Shown: positions 7,829 to 15,956 of the stretch, one piece after another
How positions within the stretch are numbered: the first letter of the stretch is position 1
Layout: each line of letters opens with the position of its first letter
From: Ancrocorticia sp039812645
GTDB taxonomy: Bacteria > Actinomycetota > Actinomycetes > Actinomycetales > Actinomycetaceae
Assembly (NCBI GenBank): GCA_039812645.1
Contig: JBDIAV010000020.1
Span: forward strand, 1 to 40,616
Direction of reading: 5' to 3'
Length of the DNA stretch: 40,616 bases
The notes under the pieces: generated by a model
Database searches by the model: none
What the model was told of the DNA's origin: nothing
The model's input: the letters and a program-made list of their open reading frames with translations, nothing else
Program-made: the position numbers and the translations under genes

Positions 7829-9178
7829 CTACTTCATCGCCGCGTTGCCAGCATCCTGGGCGGCCTTGAGTGCCGCAGCAGTGTCCCCAGTTCCGAGGAA
7901 GGCATCGGCAAGTCCGGGAACAAAGGCATTGGTGCCTGCATTTACCAAGGGACCAACCGGCGGACGAGCTGTCTTACCCTCGGCTGCCTCGATGAATGGT
8001 GTCACGTCAACGGTCTGGTCTGCCCAGTAGGAGACGAATGCTTCCTGAGCATCGACGGCTGCCGGGAACGATACGCCCTGCTCGGCGAGTGGGAGCTGAC
8101 CTTCGGCAGAGCCGAGCCATTCCAGTACTCGCACTGTCGCATCGCGGTTCTTGGACTTCTCGTTGCCCACGGCTACCACACCATGTACGGTTCCCGCACG
8201 ACCTTCAGGCCCTTCGACCATCGGTGCAATTCCCCAGTTGATGTCGCCTGCGCTCTCAGCAATGGTCTTGAGGTTGTATGGGCCGGACTGGAAGAGTGCC
8301 AGCTTACCCTGAAGGAACAGGTCACGGGTGATGTCACCGTTTGTGTTCGTATCGGCTGCCGACGGAGCGACCTTGTACTTGTTGATGAGGTCAATCAGGT
8401 AGCTGAAGGATTCGATGCCCTTATCGGAAGCGAAATCAAACTGATCGTCCTGGTCCTGGAGCTGAGCTCCATTCTCTGCCAACCATGGCAGGTAAATTGC
8501 CTGCATGTCAGCTTGAGCGTTGAAGCCATACACGTCGGTCTTGGCTGCGTCGAATGCGGGATCGTCGGCGGTCTTACCTGCTTCGTCCTTCGTCAGCTTC
8601 TGAGCGGCGGCGAGTAGCGTGTCGCCGTCGCCCGCGCCAGGAACCCACTTCAACGAGGTTACGTCAATGCCGGCGTCCTGAACGAGATCCATGTTGTAAT
8701 ACAGGGCGATGGAGTCCCAGATTTGAGGGACACCCCAGAGCTTGCCGTCGCGGGTGTAGAGATCGACGACGGACTGAACCCACTCGTCGTGGTCATCGCC
8801 GAGTGCGGTGGTGATGTCGATGAGGTTGCCGTTGTCTGCGTACTGGGCAAAGTTGGACGAGTTGACCCAGAAGATGTCAGCCATGTCCCCCGAATTAATG
8901 TCCAGTGGGAGGCGCTCCCAGTATTGTCCCCACGGGACTACCTCGACCTTGACGGTGATGTCCTCGTTCTGCTTCTCGAACTCCTTGAAGGAGTCCTCGT
9001 AAGCCGGAGCGGCGACGTCATCCCAGAGGCGGAAGGTGACGGTGGTCTTGTCTCCGGAGGTGGAGTCAGAATCCGTGTTGTTGGAAGAGTCGCTTCCAGG
9101 TGAGCAAGCAGCCAGCACGAGGGCGAGGCTGGCAGCCCCTGCGGCCATCATCTTGGCCGGCCGGACCTTAGACTTCAT
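7829..9178 (-). CDS. Extracellular sugar-binding lipoprotein of an ABC importer
   Basis: A 449-residue family 1 (MalE/SBP_bac_1-like) solute-binding protein. The N-terminus is a lipoprotein signal ending in a LAAC lipobox, so Cys25 would be acylated, followed by an acidic Ser/Asp/Thr-rich tether. Domain marks include a segment around SGDMADIFWVN and the family-typical GKLALFQSGPYNL region. The ribosome-binding site AAGGAG precedes the start. It is the last gene of a minus-strand set with two permeases, separated from them by 332 bp containing repeat elements, so it may have its own promoter. Likely ligand is a mono- or oligosaccharide. No ATPase gene is adjacent, so a shared MsiK-type ATPase elsewhere is expected. 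Confidence 0.9.
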   Translation of the reverse strand: MKSKVRPAKMMAAGAASLALVLAACSPGSDSSNNTDSDSTSGDKTTVTFRLWDDVAAPAYEDSFKEFEKQNEDITVKVEVVPWGQYWERLPLDINSGDMADIFWVNSSNFAQYADNGNLIDITTALGDDHDEWVQSVVDLYTRDGKLWGVPQIWDSIALYYNMDLVQDAGIDVTSLKWVPGAGDGDTLLAAAQKLTKDEAGKTADDPAFDAAKTDVYGFNAQADMQAIYLPWLAENGAQLQDQDDQFDFASDKGIESFSYLIDLINKYKVAPSAADTNTNGDITRDLFLQGKLALFQSGPYNLKTIAESAGDINWGIAPMVEGPEGRAGTVHGVVAVGNEKSKNRDATVRVLEWLGSAEGQLPLAEQGVSFPAAVDAQEAFVSYWADQTVDVTPFIEAAEGKTARPPVGPLVNAGTNAFVPGLADAFLGTGDTAAALKAAQDAGNAAMK

Positions 9179-9334
9179 AACGTCTCCTTAAATTTTCAAT
9201 TGTGCGGACCCGAGATGTGGGTGAGGCGTTGTAGGGCAACGACCTGGGGAAGGGCCCCGCAACCAACAGCGATTCGCAGTTACCTTCTCAGCCTAATCGT
9301 AATTGCCGCGAAGAGACCAGTAATTCCGGTTTAT

Positions 9335-9346
9335 CAACCTAGGTTG
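9335..9346. promoter_or_regulatory. 12-bp perfect palindrome upstream of the sugar-binding protein gene
   Basis: CAACCTAGGTTG is fully self-complementary and lies ~157 bp upstream of the binding-protein start. It is a plausible operator for a sugar-responsive repressor, but no regulator gene is adjacent to support this. Confidence 0.3.
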
Positions 9347-9407
9347 GAGGGGATTGTGTTGATTTGTATCGACGACGGCGCCTGCTTACGTACCTATTCC
9401 CACAGTT

Positions 9408-9478
9408 GAGAGGTCACCCTTGTCGGGAGAGGTAACGCCTACGCGGGGTGACCTCTCCATGAAACGGTGATCTCTCCG
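9408..9478. promoter_or_regulatory. Four copies of a GGAGAGGTnACC element between permease and binding-protein genes
   Basis: Copies lie at 9408-9419 and 9426-9437 in one orientation and at 9446-9458 and 9465-9478 in the other. The first and third pair perfectly over 12 bp, so the RNA could fold into a large hairpin; the set could also be operator sites. In either case it sits where the transcript from the permeases would be attenuated or the binding-protein promoter controlled. Confidence 0.5.
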
Positions 9479-9510
9479 ATGCTTGTACCGAGCGCCCTGT
9501 CCCTACTTCC

Positions 9511-10467
9511 CTACTTCAGCCCGGATATCCCCAGCGACTGCACAATCTGCTTGTTGAAGATGAGGAACAGGATGATCAACGGTGCAAGGGCAATCGTTGT
9601 TGCGGCCATGACGAGCGTCCAGTTGCCATCGAACTGGGTTTGAAGCGCCGACGTGGCTACCGTGAGCACATTCCACTCGGGGGTTGGTGCAATGATCGAG
9701 GGCCAGAGGAAGTTGTTCCATTGGGTCACGACGGTAATAAGGAGCAGCGTTGCGAGAATGGGCCGATTCATCGGCAGCACGATAGACCAGAGGGTGCGCC
9801 ACTGACCTGCGCCGTCAATCTTTGCGGCATCGAGAATTTCTTGGGGGACAGCTTGGAAGTTCTGTCGCAGCAGGAAGATGGCGTAGGGCGAGCCGAGCAT
9901 GAAGGGGAGTACGAGTCCTATAAATGTGTTGCGCCCCATCGGGGCCAGCATCGAGTACAGCGGGATCATTGTGACGATGGGTGGCACCATGAGGGTGGCT
10001 ACATACATCCAGAAGATCACCTCGCGCCCAGGAAAGCGCAGCCGGGCAAATGCGTACGCCGCCAGGACTGAGAAGACCATCTGTCCGATGGTAAGCACGA
10101 GAACCACCTGGACGGTGACCGCGATGGGAACGATGAAGTCGTATTTGTCCCCAAAGAGTGCGGTGTAGTTATCAAAGGTGAGTGGATGGGGAAGAGTGAG
10201 TGGATCGGTGGTGTCGAACTGTTTTTTTGTCTTTAGGCTCGTCATGAACGAGAACAGGAACGGAACCGCCATGACGGCAGCGCCGGCTGCCAGAAAAAGG
10301 TAGGTGAGGATGACGGAGAACCACCAACTTGGTGTGCGATGCTTGTTCGTCCGGAGATGAGTGATGGACACGGTTGATGCAACACCGGTGCTTGACGGGC
10401 CATGGGCGGCCGATGTGCCGTCGTTATTCTTGCGAGATTGGTTCATTGTTTTTGTTTCGTTCGGCAT
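9511..10467 (-). CDS. Sugar ABC transporter permease, MalG-type
   Basis: A 318-residue inner-membrane permease with about six hydrophobic segments after a ~50-residue hydrophilic N-terminus. The EAA loop that contacts the ATPase reads EILDAAKIDGAGQWRTLWSI followed by VLP. This is the MalG/UgpE subclass of CUT1 sugar importers. It starts 3 bp after the stop of the MalF-type permease, so the two are translationally close and probably form the heterodimeric channel fed by the binding protein at 7829. An ATG at about residue 8 is an alternative start. Confidence 0.9.
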   Translation of the reverse strand: MPNETKTMNQSRKNNDGTSAAHGPSSTGVASTVSITHLRTNKHRTPSWWFSVILTYLFLAAGAAVMAVPFLFSFMTSLKTKKQFDTTDPLTLPHPLTFDNYTALFGDKYDFIVPIAVTVQVVLVLTIGQMVFSVLAAYAFARLRFPGREVIFWMYVATLMVPPIVTMIPLYSMLAPMGRNTFIGLVLPFMLGSPYAIFLLRQNFQAVPQEILDAAKIDGAGQWRTLWSIVLPMNRPILATLLLITVVTQWNNFLWPSIIAPTPEWNVLTVATSALQTQFDGNWTLVMAATTIALAPLIILFLIFNKQIVQSLGISGLK

Positions 10468-10470
10468 CGC

Positions 10471-11379
10471 TCAGTCCAATTCGTAGACGGTGCGCTTGGC
10501 GAAGTAACGCTGTTGCGCCACGGTGATGGCAATGACGATGACAAGGAGTACTACCGCCATAGCGGAGGCTCTTCCGACGAGGTTCCCACCAGCGAAAGCG
10601 GTTTGGTAGATGCGCGCGGCGATGAGATCTGTGGTGCCGCTGGGGTAGCCAGGTTTGCGGCCAGTCAGGCCATACACGAGGTCAAAAGCCTGGAAGGAGG
10701 AGATAAAGGTGGTGACGAGAACGAAGAAAGTGGTAGGCCGCAAAAGTGGCAGGTACATCTTGGTGACGAGCCGCACCGACCCGGCGCCGTCAAGCTTCGC
10801 GGCCTCGATAACGGACTGGGGGATTCCCTGAAGCCCGGCGAGGAAGAACAGCGAAATATAACCCACGTTCTGCCATACGTAGACGAAGGCTACCGCTGGT
10901 AGCGCCAGGCTTGTGTTACTCATCCATTCGATGCGTTGGCCAATCACGGCGTTAATGAGTCCGTTGGAAGGGGCGAGCATCCACTGCCACACCACGCCGA
11001 GGGTGAGCGGTGCACATACCCAGGGCAACACATACAGCAGCTGCAGGAATGTGGAGCCGGGTAGTCGCCGGTTGAGACCTAGGGCGATGAGAAGCCCGAG
11101 AATAATCGCCGTTGGTAGTGCCATGAGCGTGAAGACCACGGTGACGAGAAGTGAATTGCTGAAGTCGCTACCCGAGAAGATGTATTCGTAATTCGCTATC
11201 CCGATGAAGCTAGGCGGGTTGATGAGGTTCCAGTCCGTCAACGAGATCGCGAAGACAAGAAAGAACGGCACGATAAGAAATAGCCCCACGCCGATCAGTG
11301 ATGGCAGAAGCATGACGTATGCTGTACCGATTTCCTGCCAGCGACGGCGTGGCTTCGTGCGTAATTCCTGCGCGCCCAT
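10471..11379 (-). CDS. Sugar ABC transporter permease, MalF-type
   Basis: About 302 residues with six hydrophobic segments and the EAA loop SVIEAAKLDGAGSVRLV. It is the MalF/UgpA-type partner of the downstream permease. I chose the ATG at 11379 because GGAGGAACAAGC precedes it; an upstream ATG at 11427 overlaps the hicB stop (ATGA) and would add 16 residues. Either way the gene follows hicB by under 50 bp with no obvious promoter between, so hicAB and the importer may be co-transcribed, which is unusual. Confidence 0.88.
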   Translation of the reverse strand: MGAQELRTKPRRRWQEIGTAYVMLLPSLIGVGLFLIVPFFLVFAISLTDWNLINPPSFIGIANYEYIFSGSDFSNSLLVTVVFTLMALPTAIILGLLIALGLNRRLPGSTFLQLLYVLPWVCAPLTLGVVWQWMLAPSNGLINAVIGQRIEWMSNTSLALPAVAFVYVWQNVGYISLFFLAGLQGIPQSVIEAAKLDGAGSVRLVTKMYLPLLRPTTFFVLVTTFISSFQAFDLVYGLTGRKPGYPSGTTDLIAARIYQTAFAGGNLVGRASAMAVVLLVIVIAITVAQQRYFAKRTVYELD

Positions 11380-11423
11380 GCTTGTTCCTCCTGAAGTGGT
11401 TCCCAATGAGTTTGTACGTGAAC

Positions 11424-11828
11424 TCATGAGTGGGCGAGTTGATTGATCCGCTGCTGGCTGACACCGAAGGCCCGAGCTGCTGCTTCTCCTGTATATCCGG
11501 CTGCCCTTATATTGTGAACCGCTTTTCTTCTGAGGTTAGCGGCGATCTGTAGTTTAGCTCGTGCCGCTTGCTCGGTCTGAACGCTTTCCTCCCACAACGA
11601 CTTGATATCGTCGGGAACAATTACCTGAACATCTACATCGACGCTGTGAACAGATTGCCCGGTCCATGCGCTGATGAGATCACATGCTGCAGCTTCAACG
11701 CCTTTCCACGTTGGTGACATACCGGTTACTGGAACCTTCTCTCCGGTAGGTGTGTGGCTCGTGAGGGAGGGAACTTCGATGGTCCATACTTTGTCAGTGT
11801 CGATATAGGTATTTACCTGATACTTCAT
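11424..11828 (-). CDS. hicB: HicB-type antitoxin
   Basis: A 134-residue protein starting MKYQVNTYID, the typical opening of the HicB partial RNase H-like fold, with a long helix (~80-110) and a C-terminal helix-turn-helix (EAAARAFGVSQQRINQLAHS), as in actinobacterial HicB proteins. It should neutralise HicA and bind the hicAB operator. Its own ribosome-binding site (AAAGGATGG) precedes ATG 11828. Because hicA is frameshifted, the same frame is open upstream to 12044, which would give a 206-residue HicA-HicB fusion if translation ran through. Confidence 0.8.
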   Translation of the reverse strand: MKYQVNTYIDTDKVWTIEVPSLTSHTPTGEKVPVTGMSPTWKGVEAAACDLISAWTGQSVHSVDVDVQVIVPDDIKSLWEESVQTEQAARAKLQIAANLRRKAVHNIRAAGYTGEAAARAFGVSQQRINQLAHS

Positions 11829-11829
11829 A

Positions 11830-12044
11830 TCAGTTCCATCCTTTCGAGGTTTGGTTGCCCGAGAAGTGCTTCTGTATCTGATGCACGACTCCCGTGGATA
11901 TGGCACCCCGTGATGTGTAACGAGGACCATCACACCAGTTTCGGGACAGCGCCACTTCTCGTGACACCCGCGTGTACGTATATGCACCCAGCCGTTGTCC
12001 TGGAGAAATTTAGCTATAGTTCGATGCTTCTGGGGTCTTGTCAT
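11830..12044 (-). pseudogene. hicA: hicA toxin gene with a one-base frameshift
   Basis: The first ~47 codons encode a HicA-type dsRNA-binding fold, including the catalytic His in TRGCHEKW (~27-32) and THHG (~43-46). At a run of four G (minus strand; CCCC at 11906-11909) the frame is lost. Adding one base restores a normal C-terminus reading AISTGVVHQIQ and ending KGWN, with a stop at 11830-11832, one base before the hicB ATG. The restored protein is ~71 residues, the usual HicA size. Either the toxin is inactivated, the sequence has a homopolymer error, or ribosomal frameshifting makes the toxin. Confidence 0.75.
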
Positions 12045-12074
12045 CCCAGGTTACTACCCCTCTAGTTTTGTGAA

Positions 12075-12089
12075 ACAAGGGGGTCTTGT
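12075..12089. promoter_or_regulatory. Candidate hicAB operator
   Basis: ACAAG (12075-12079) and CTTGT (12085-12089) form an inverted repeat ~30 bp upstream of hicA in an AT-rich stretch. HicB proteins with a DNA-binding domain usually autoregulate through such sites. Short, so tentative. Confidence 0.35.
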
Positions 12090-12131
12090 AAAATATATGA
12101 CTCCCGATTGTCTTGCTGTCTTGCACTCTTC

Positions 12132-12581
12132 TCATGCTGCAGTTCTCTGATACCAGGTGAGAATGTAGCGCTCGTCAAATGCTCGTGAGCACGTGGCACA
12201 CGAACGAGCTCCGCGGGGAAGCCGATATCGCTGAACCTCGTGTCCATTGGGGCAGCGCCCCACATAGGGAGCTGGAGCACTCGGCCCCTCCTTGATGGAC
12301 GCTCGCGGTGTGGCCCCAAGCCTACGAGCTTCTTTCTTCCACACCTCGTCATGCCGATGCCCGCTTCCAACCCGTGCGTGTGCGATCTCGTGGAGAATGA
12401 CATCGCGTACCTGCTTTTCGTTGTAGATGCTCATGAGCGGCTGCGACAGGCTAATGACCTGGTCGCCATACTTCGTCATCCCTGCGCGTTTGCGCGCACG
12501 ATCGAACACCAGCCCCCACTGCTCGAGCCCATGGGTATCCATGAGGCCGCGAGCGAGCTTGTGTACGTGCAGAAGATCCAT
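12132..12581 (-). CDS. SprT-like zinc metalloprotein
   Basis: About 149 residues of the SprT-like domain family. The zinc site is HEIAHARVGSGHRHDEVW (HExxH plus downstream His), and a C-terminal zinc ribbon has the cysteines of CPNGHE and CATCSR (~114-137). I chose the start MDLLHVHKLARGL on family resemblance, though its GAGGT lies too close to ATG; an in-frame ATG at 12692 would add 37 unsupported residues. Eukaryotic Spartan relatives cleave DNA-protein crosslinks, while the role of bacterial SprT-like proteins is largely unknown. Confidence 0.78.
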   Translation of the reverse strand: MDLLHVHKLARGLMDTHGLEQWGLVFDRARKRAGMTKYGDQVISLSQPLMSIYNEKQVRDVILHEIAHARVGSGHRHDEVWKKEARRLGATPRASIKEGPSAPAPYVGRCPNGHEVQRYRLPRGARSCATCSRAFDERYILTWYQRTAA

Positions 12582-12718
12582 ACCTCGAGTGTAGAGGTCA
12601 TGCCAATAGGTCTTGACCCATCGGCGCAACCCCTTAGCCCCATCTCCGACACGCTTCGCCGCACAGTTAACTCCTGTCGACGGGATCTGCACGAACGGCT
12701 TCTGTGGAGAAAACTGGC

Positions 12719-12778
12719 GGACTTTCGCGCCTCATCTCCCGGACTTTCGCGCCTCATCTCCCGGACTTTCGCGCCTCG
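12719..12778. repeat. 22-bp tandem repeat, ~2.7 copies
   Basis: The unit GGACTTTCGCGCCTC plus ATCTCCC occurs identically at 12719-12740 and 12741-12762, with a partial third copy from 12763. It lies between the divergent SprT-like and flavoprotein genes, in their promoter region. It could be an operator array or an IS-end remnant. Confidence 0.75.
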
Positions 12779-12806
12779 CTCGCACCCAATCCGGTAGGTT
12801 GGACGC

Positions 12807-14141
12807 ATGAGGATTCAAGAGCCGCCGCGAGGGTCACAGCGACGTAGCTTCTCCCGCATTCCTACCGGCGCATGGATTCCCGCTGTTAGCCCCTCCGGCA
12901 ATGCTCCTGTATGGAATCTCGACGGCTCGCAGCAGATTGCCGTGCCCTCTGCCCCTCGCGATGTCGACGTTCTCGTCATCGGTGCGGGTCAGGCAGGCCT
13001 TGCTATCGCCCACGAGCTACAGCGACGTGGATTTTCTGGATATGTCGACGACGACGCCCGGCACCCCCGTACATCAACACCAGCGTCCGATACACCAACG
13101 CTTGATACATCTGCCTCCCGTGGCACCTATCTTGTGTTGGATGCGGAGAATCGCCCTGGTGGGGCGTGGCAGCATCGCTGGCCTAGCCTGACGATGGCAA
13201 CGGTCAATCACATTGCCGACCTCCCAGGGTTCCCCGCCGGCCCCATTGATCCCACCTCTGAGTCGGCTGACTGGGTACCCACGTATTTCAGTGAGTTTGA
13301 GGAGGAATTCGACCTGCCGATTCTTCGGCCGGTGCTGGTCACCTCCGTTATCGACGACAACACGTCCTCCGGCTCGCAACCGCGTCTTCTTGCCCACACC
13401 ACCGCAGGTACTTTCCGTGCCCGAGCACTCGTCAACTGCACCGGTACCTGGACCCGCCCCTTCATCCCCTACTACCCGGGCGCCGCCAAGTTCCGTGGGA
13501 TTCAGTGTCATACCCAGGATTATCCGGGGGTTCGGGCGTTCGAGGGCCGCCGCGTCGTCGTCGTTGGAGGTGGAGTCTCCGCCCTCTCTCATCTGGACGA
13601 TCTGGACGGAGTCGCGAAGAAAATTCTCTGGGTGACGCGCACGCCACCACGCTGGCACGGACCCTTCACCGGGGAGAACACCTCCACTACCGGTGCGGAC
13701 GGGCGCGGTCTCACAGCTGAATTTGGCAAGGAAGTCGAACATAAAGTGCGTCAGCGGGTGGAATCTGGGCTGGCTCCGCTGCCCGTGGTTGCCACAACGG
13801 GTCTCCCCATCAACGATTTCACGCGGTCCCTCCATGCGCGCGGCCTCACGAACCGCAAGCCGATGTTCACGTCGGTGGAAGCGGATGGAGTTGCGTGGGC
13901 GGACGGTAAGTACTGGCAGGCCGATGCCATCATCTGGGCTACCGGATTTCGCGCAGAGCTGCGCCATCTCATGCCGCTTGGATTGCGGGTGCACGGGGGC
14001 GGTATCGTCATGGATGGCACGCATGTGGCCCATGACCCGCGCATTCACCTGCTCGGGTATGGGCCGAGCGCTTCCACTATCGGAGCACGGTGGGCATCGC
14101 GGCATGCGGCGAAGGACATTGTCGAGTATCTCGGGAGCTGA
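12807..14141 (+). CDS. FAD/NAD(P)-dependent oxidoreductase, FMO/CzcO-like
   Basis: A 444-residue flavoprotein resembling flavin-containing monooxygenase-type enzymes. It has an FAD Rossmann motif VLVIGAGQAGLA (~55-66), a second nucleotide-binding motif VVVVGGGVSALS (~247-258) for NAD(P)H, and a C-terminal ATG-type motif IIWATGF (~377-383). An insertion of ~30 residues rich in Thr, Ser and Pro follows the first motif (~80-108). There is no strong ribosome-binding site at the ATG and the first ~45 residues are extra to the family, so a downstream start is possible. Substrate unknown. It is followed 2 bp later by a membrane protein gene, suggesting an operon. Confidence 0.82.
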   Translation: MRIQEPPRGSQRRSFSRIPTGAWIPAVSPSGNAPVWNLDGSQQIAVPSAPRDVDVLVIGAGQAGLAIAHELQRRGFSGYVDDDARHPRTSTPASDTPTLDTSASRGTYLVLDAENRPGGAWQHRWPSLTMATVNHIADLPGFPAGPIDPTSESADWVPTYFSEFEEEFDLPILRPVLVTSVIDDNTSSGSQPRLLAHTTAGTFRARALVNCTGTWTRPFIPYYPGAAKFRGIQCHTQDYPGVRAFEGRRVVVVGGGVSALSHLDDLDGVAKKILWVTRTPPRWHGPFTGENTSTTGADGRGLTAEFGKEVEHKVRQRVESGLAPLPVVATTGLPINDFTRSLHARGLTNRKPMFTSVEADGVAWADGKYWQADAIIWATGFRAELRHLMPLGLRVHGGGIVMDGTHVAHDPRIHLLGYGPSASTIGARWASRHAAKDIVEYLGS

Positions 14142-14143
14142 GA

Positions 14144-14836
14144 GTGGCGAAAGTTCATCTGGTCCAACAGATTTCTATGGCTGCGGCGATCCCAGCCAAT
14201 CGGCCGATCGACCATCTGCGCCGCACGGGTACGGGGATGTTTGTGGGAGTTGTTGGCGGCACAGTCGCCACGGTTCTTTTTGGCAGGATTGATTTAACCA
14301 ACGGCAAATTCCTCATTTTGCTTGTCGCGATGGTCGTGGTGTCGCTCGCTTTCCTTGTTCCGTGGCTACTCAAACCACCGGTTGTTCAGGGAATTCCGGT
14401 GGTGGCGCGCACGCTTGGAACGGACGAGACCCCGTATCAGCGGTACGTGCAGCGGGGAGGGAAGAATCAGGGGCTACTGGTACCCGTCGTCGTTCATCCG
14501 CTCGACGACGGCACGAACTTCCGTTCCGTCATCCTCCTCAAAGGGGTCGATGCGAAGGACCCACAAGATCCTCCGGTGGGCACGTTGCTCGCATTGCAAC
14601 AGACGGAGCCTGGAATGGGTGAACTCTCCAACGTGGAGATGGTGACGCCAGAACAGGAGCGGGTGATTGAGCGGCTACGTAAGCATCCTAAACAACTTGC
14701 TAATGACGCACCTATCCTGCCGATGCGGCGGGGCACGATGGAGCGTTCGCCGTGGTGGGCAGCGTTGCAGTGGTGGGGGAGCATTGCCCTGGGAGGACTG
14801 CTGGCGCTCGCGCTTGTTCTCCTCATTGCGGGATAG
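14144..14836 (+). CDS. Membrane protein of unknown function
   Basis: About 230 residues; I do not recognise the family. Two hydrophobic helices lie near the N-terminus (~31-46, ~56-76) and one at the C-terminus (~208-228), with a soluble middle part of ~130 residues between them. I chose GTG 14144, preceded by GGGAG at good spacing; ATG 14177 is an alternative. An upstream ATG at 14090 would overlap the flavoprotein gene extensively and is unlikely. Its tight spacing behind the flavoprotein suggests co-transcription. Confidence 0.65.
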   Translation: MAKVHLVQQISMAAAIPANRPIDHLRRTGTGMFVGVVGGTVATVLFGRIDLTNGKFLILLVAMVVVSLAFLVPWLLKPPVVQGIPVVARTLGTDETPYQRYVQRGGKNQGLLVPVVVHPLDDGTNFRSVILLKGVDAKDPQDPPVGTLLALQQTEPGMGELSNVEMVTPEQERVIERLRKHPKQLANDAPILPMRRGTMERSPWWAALQWWGSIALGGLLALALVLLIAG

Positions 14837-14924
14837 AATCACAAAAGAGGTGTAGCCACTATCAACTCAGGTTCCGCAGCACCTTAGTCAAGCTCCTGTC
14901 ACCGTCAACCGTGAGGAAACGGCC

Positions 14925-15956
14925 ATGAACGATCAATATCCAGCAAGCCCTACCCCCGGACGGCCGGATCGGCAGCAGAGTGCGTGGAACGGTGGCCAGG
15001 GGGCGTCCGGAGGCTTCGGCAAACGGAATCCCGGACCGTTTAGTTCGGCTGAGTCCGATAGTGGCCCGTTTAGCAGCGGTGGGACGACGTCGTTGTTTCA
15101 TTCCGGACGTAAGCAGGCCAAATCTGCGTGGGGGACGCCTGTGCCACATGTGCAGGGATCGGCGTCTGGGCAGCAAGGTTATCCGGGGCAGGGAGGACGT
15201 GCTGCTGGTACGGCCCCGGAGTCACAATCTACGAATGCCTACCCCACGGCGAGTAGCTATTCGGGGCAGGGAGGGTACAACGCGCCTTCGGCTCCGGGTA
15301 CTTTCGGGGCCCATGCGGGTGCTGGTTACAGGAACCTTGGGAGGCAGCCTCGCTCAGCGGCGCCACGTTTTGCTCTGGCTTTCGTCGTCGTTGTGATTTC
15401 TATGGTGATCTCGCTTGGGGCGGGTGTGGTCTCCTTCTTTACCAATGATGATCCCACGCCAGCTCCAGTTCCAATTCCAACCTTTAGTAGCCCTAGTCCG
15501 CTGCCGGGAACTAACGAGGACCCCACTCCCAACCCTAGTAACGGTCAGAATGCGGATGGCTCCGTCACTGTTGGAGTGTGGAAGGTTGAGAAATTGGAGT
15601 TCCTGCCAGACGCGACAGAGCGTCTGGCAGGAATTGCCGACCTGCCGGAATTGGATCAAGGTTTTCGCTTTGCCGCGCTCAAGATGCGTTTCACCAATGA
15701 AGGTGCCGTCGCCGCGTCGCCTGGGCGTGATGTGGGAGTCACCGTGTACTACGGAGACGGTGGCGGAGATCGTTCGTGGGAAGAGATGACCATTCGGGAA
15801 GCTGACTCTGTGCAGAGTCTTGAGGAGGTTGCGCCGGGCCAGAGTGTTGAAGGGTGGTATTACGTTCAGGTGCCACTCGACTACACAGGTGGTGCACTCG
15901 CATTCTTCGATTACGACGGCGTGGCCAACGTGGAGAGTGAATTGACGCTTCCATAA
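14925..15956 (+). CDS. Membrane-anchored DUF4352-like protein
   Basis: A 343-residue protein with a Gly/Ser/Gln/Pro-rich disordered N-terminal region (~1-147), one transmembrane helix (~149-171), a Pro/Thr/Ser-rich stalk (~174-205) and a C-terminal extracytoplasmic domain (~210-343). The last part has a pattern (FAALKMRFTNEG, later VAPGQSVEGWYYVQVP) like DUF4352/telokin-like immunoglobulin-fold domains. The ribosome-binding site GAGGAAACGGCC precedes ATG. A second protein of the same architecture lies at 20495. These domains are common on actinobacterial surfaces; no ligand is known. Confidence 0.75.
   Translation: MNDQYPASPTPGRPDRQQSAWNGGQGASGGFGKRNPGPFSSAESDSGPFSSGGTTSLFHSGRKQAKSAWGTPVPHVQGSASGQQGYPGQGGRAAGTAPESQSTNAYPTASSYSGQGGYNAPSAPGTFGAHAGAGYRNLGRQPRSAAPRFALAFVVVVISMVISLGAGVVSFFTNDDPTPAPVPIPTFSSPSPLPGTNEDPTPNPSNGQNADGSVTVGVWKVEKLEFLPDATERLAGIADLPELDQGFRFAALKMRFTNEGAVAASPGRDVGVTVYYGDGGGDRSWEEMTIREADSVQSLEEVAPGQSVEGWYYVQVPLDYTGGALAFFDYDGVANVESELTLP

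Noticed and set aside
12075..12089. Hairpin considered as a terminator for the SprT-like gene
   Set aside because: Five-bp stem without a T run; its position upstream of hicA fits an operator better.
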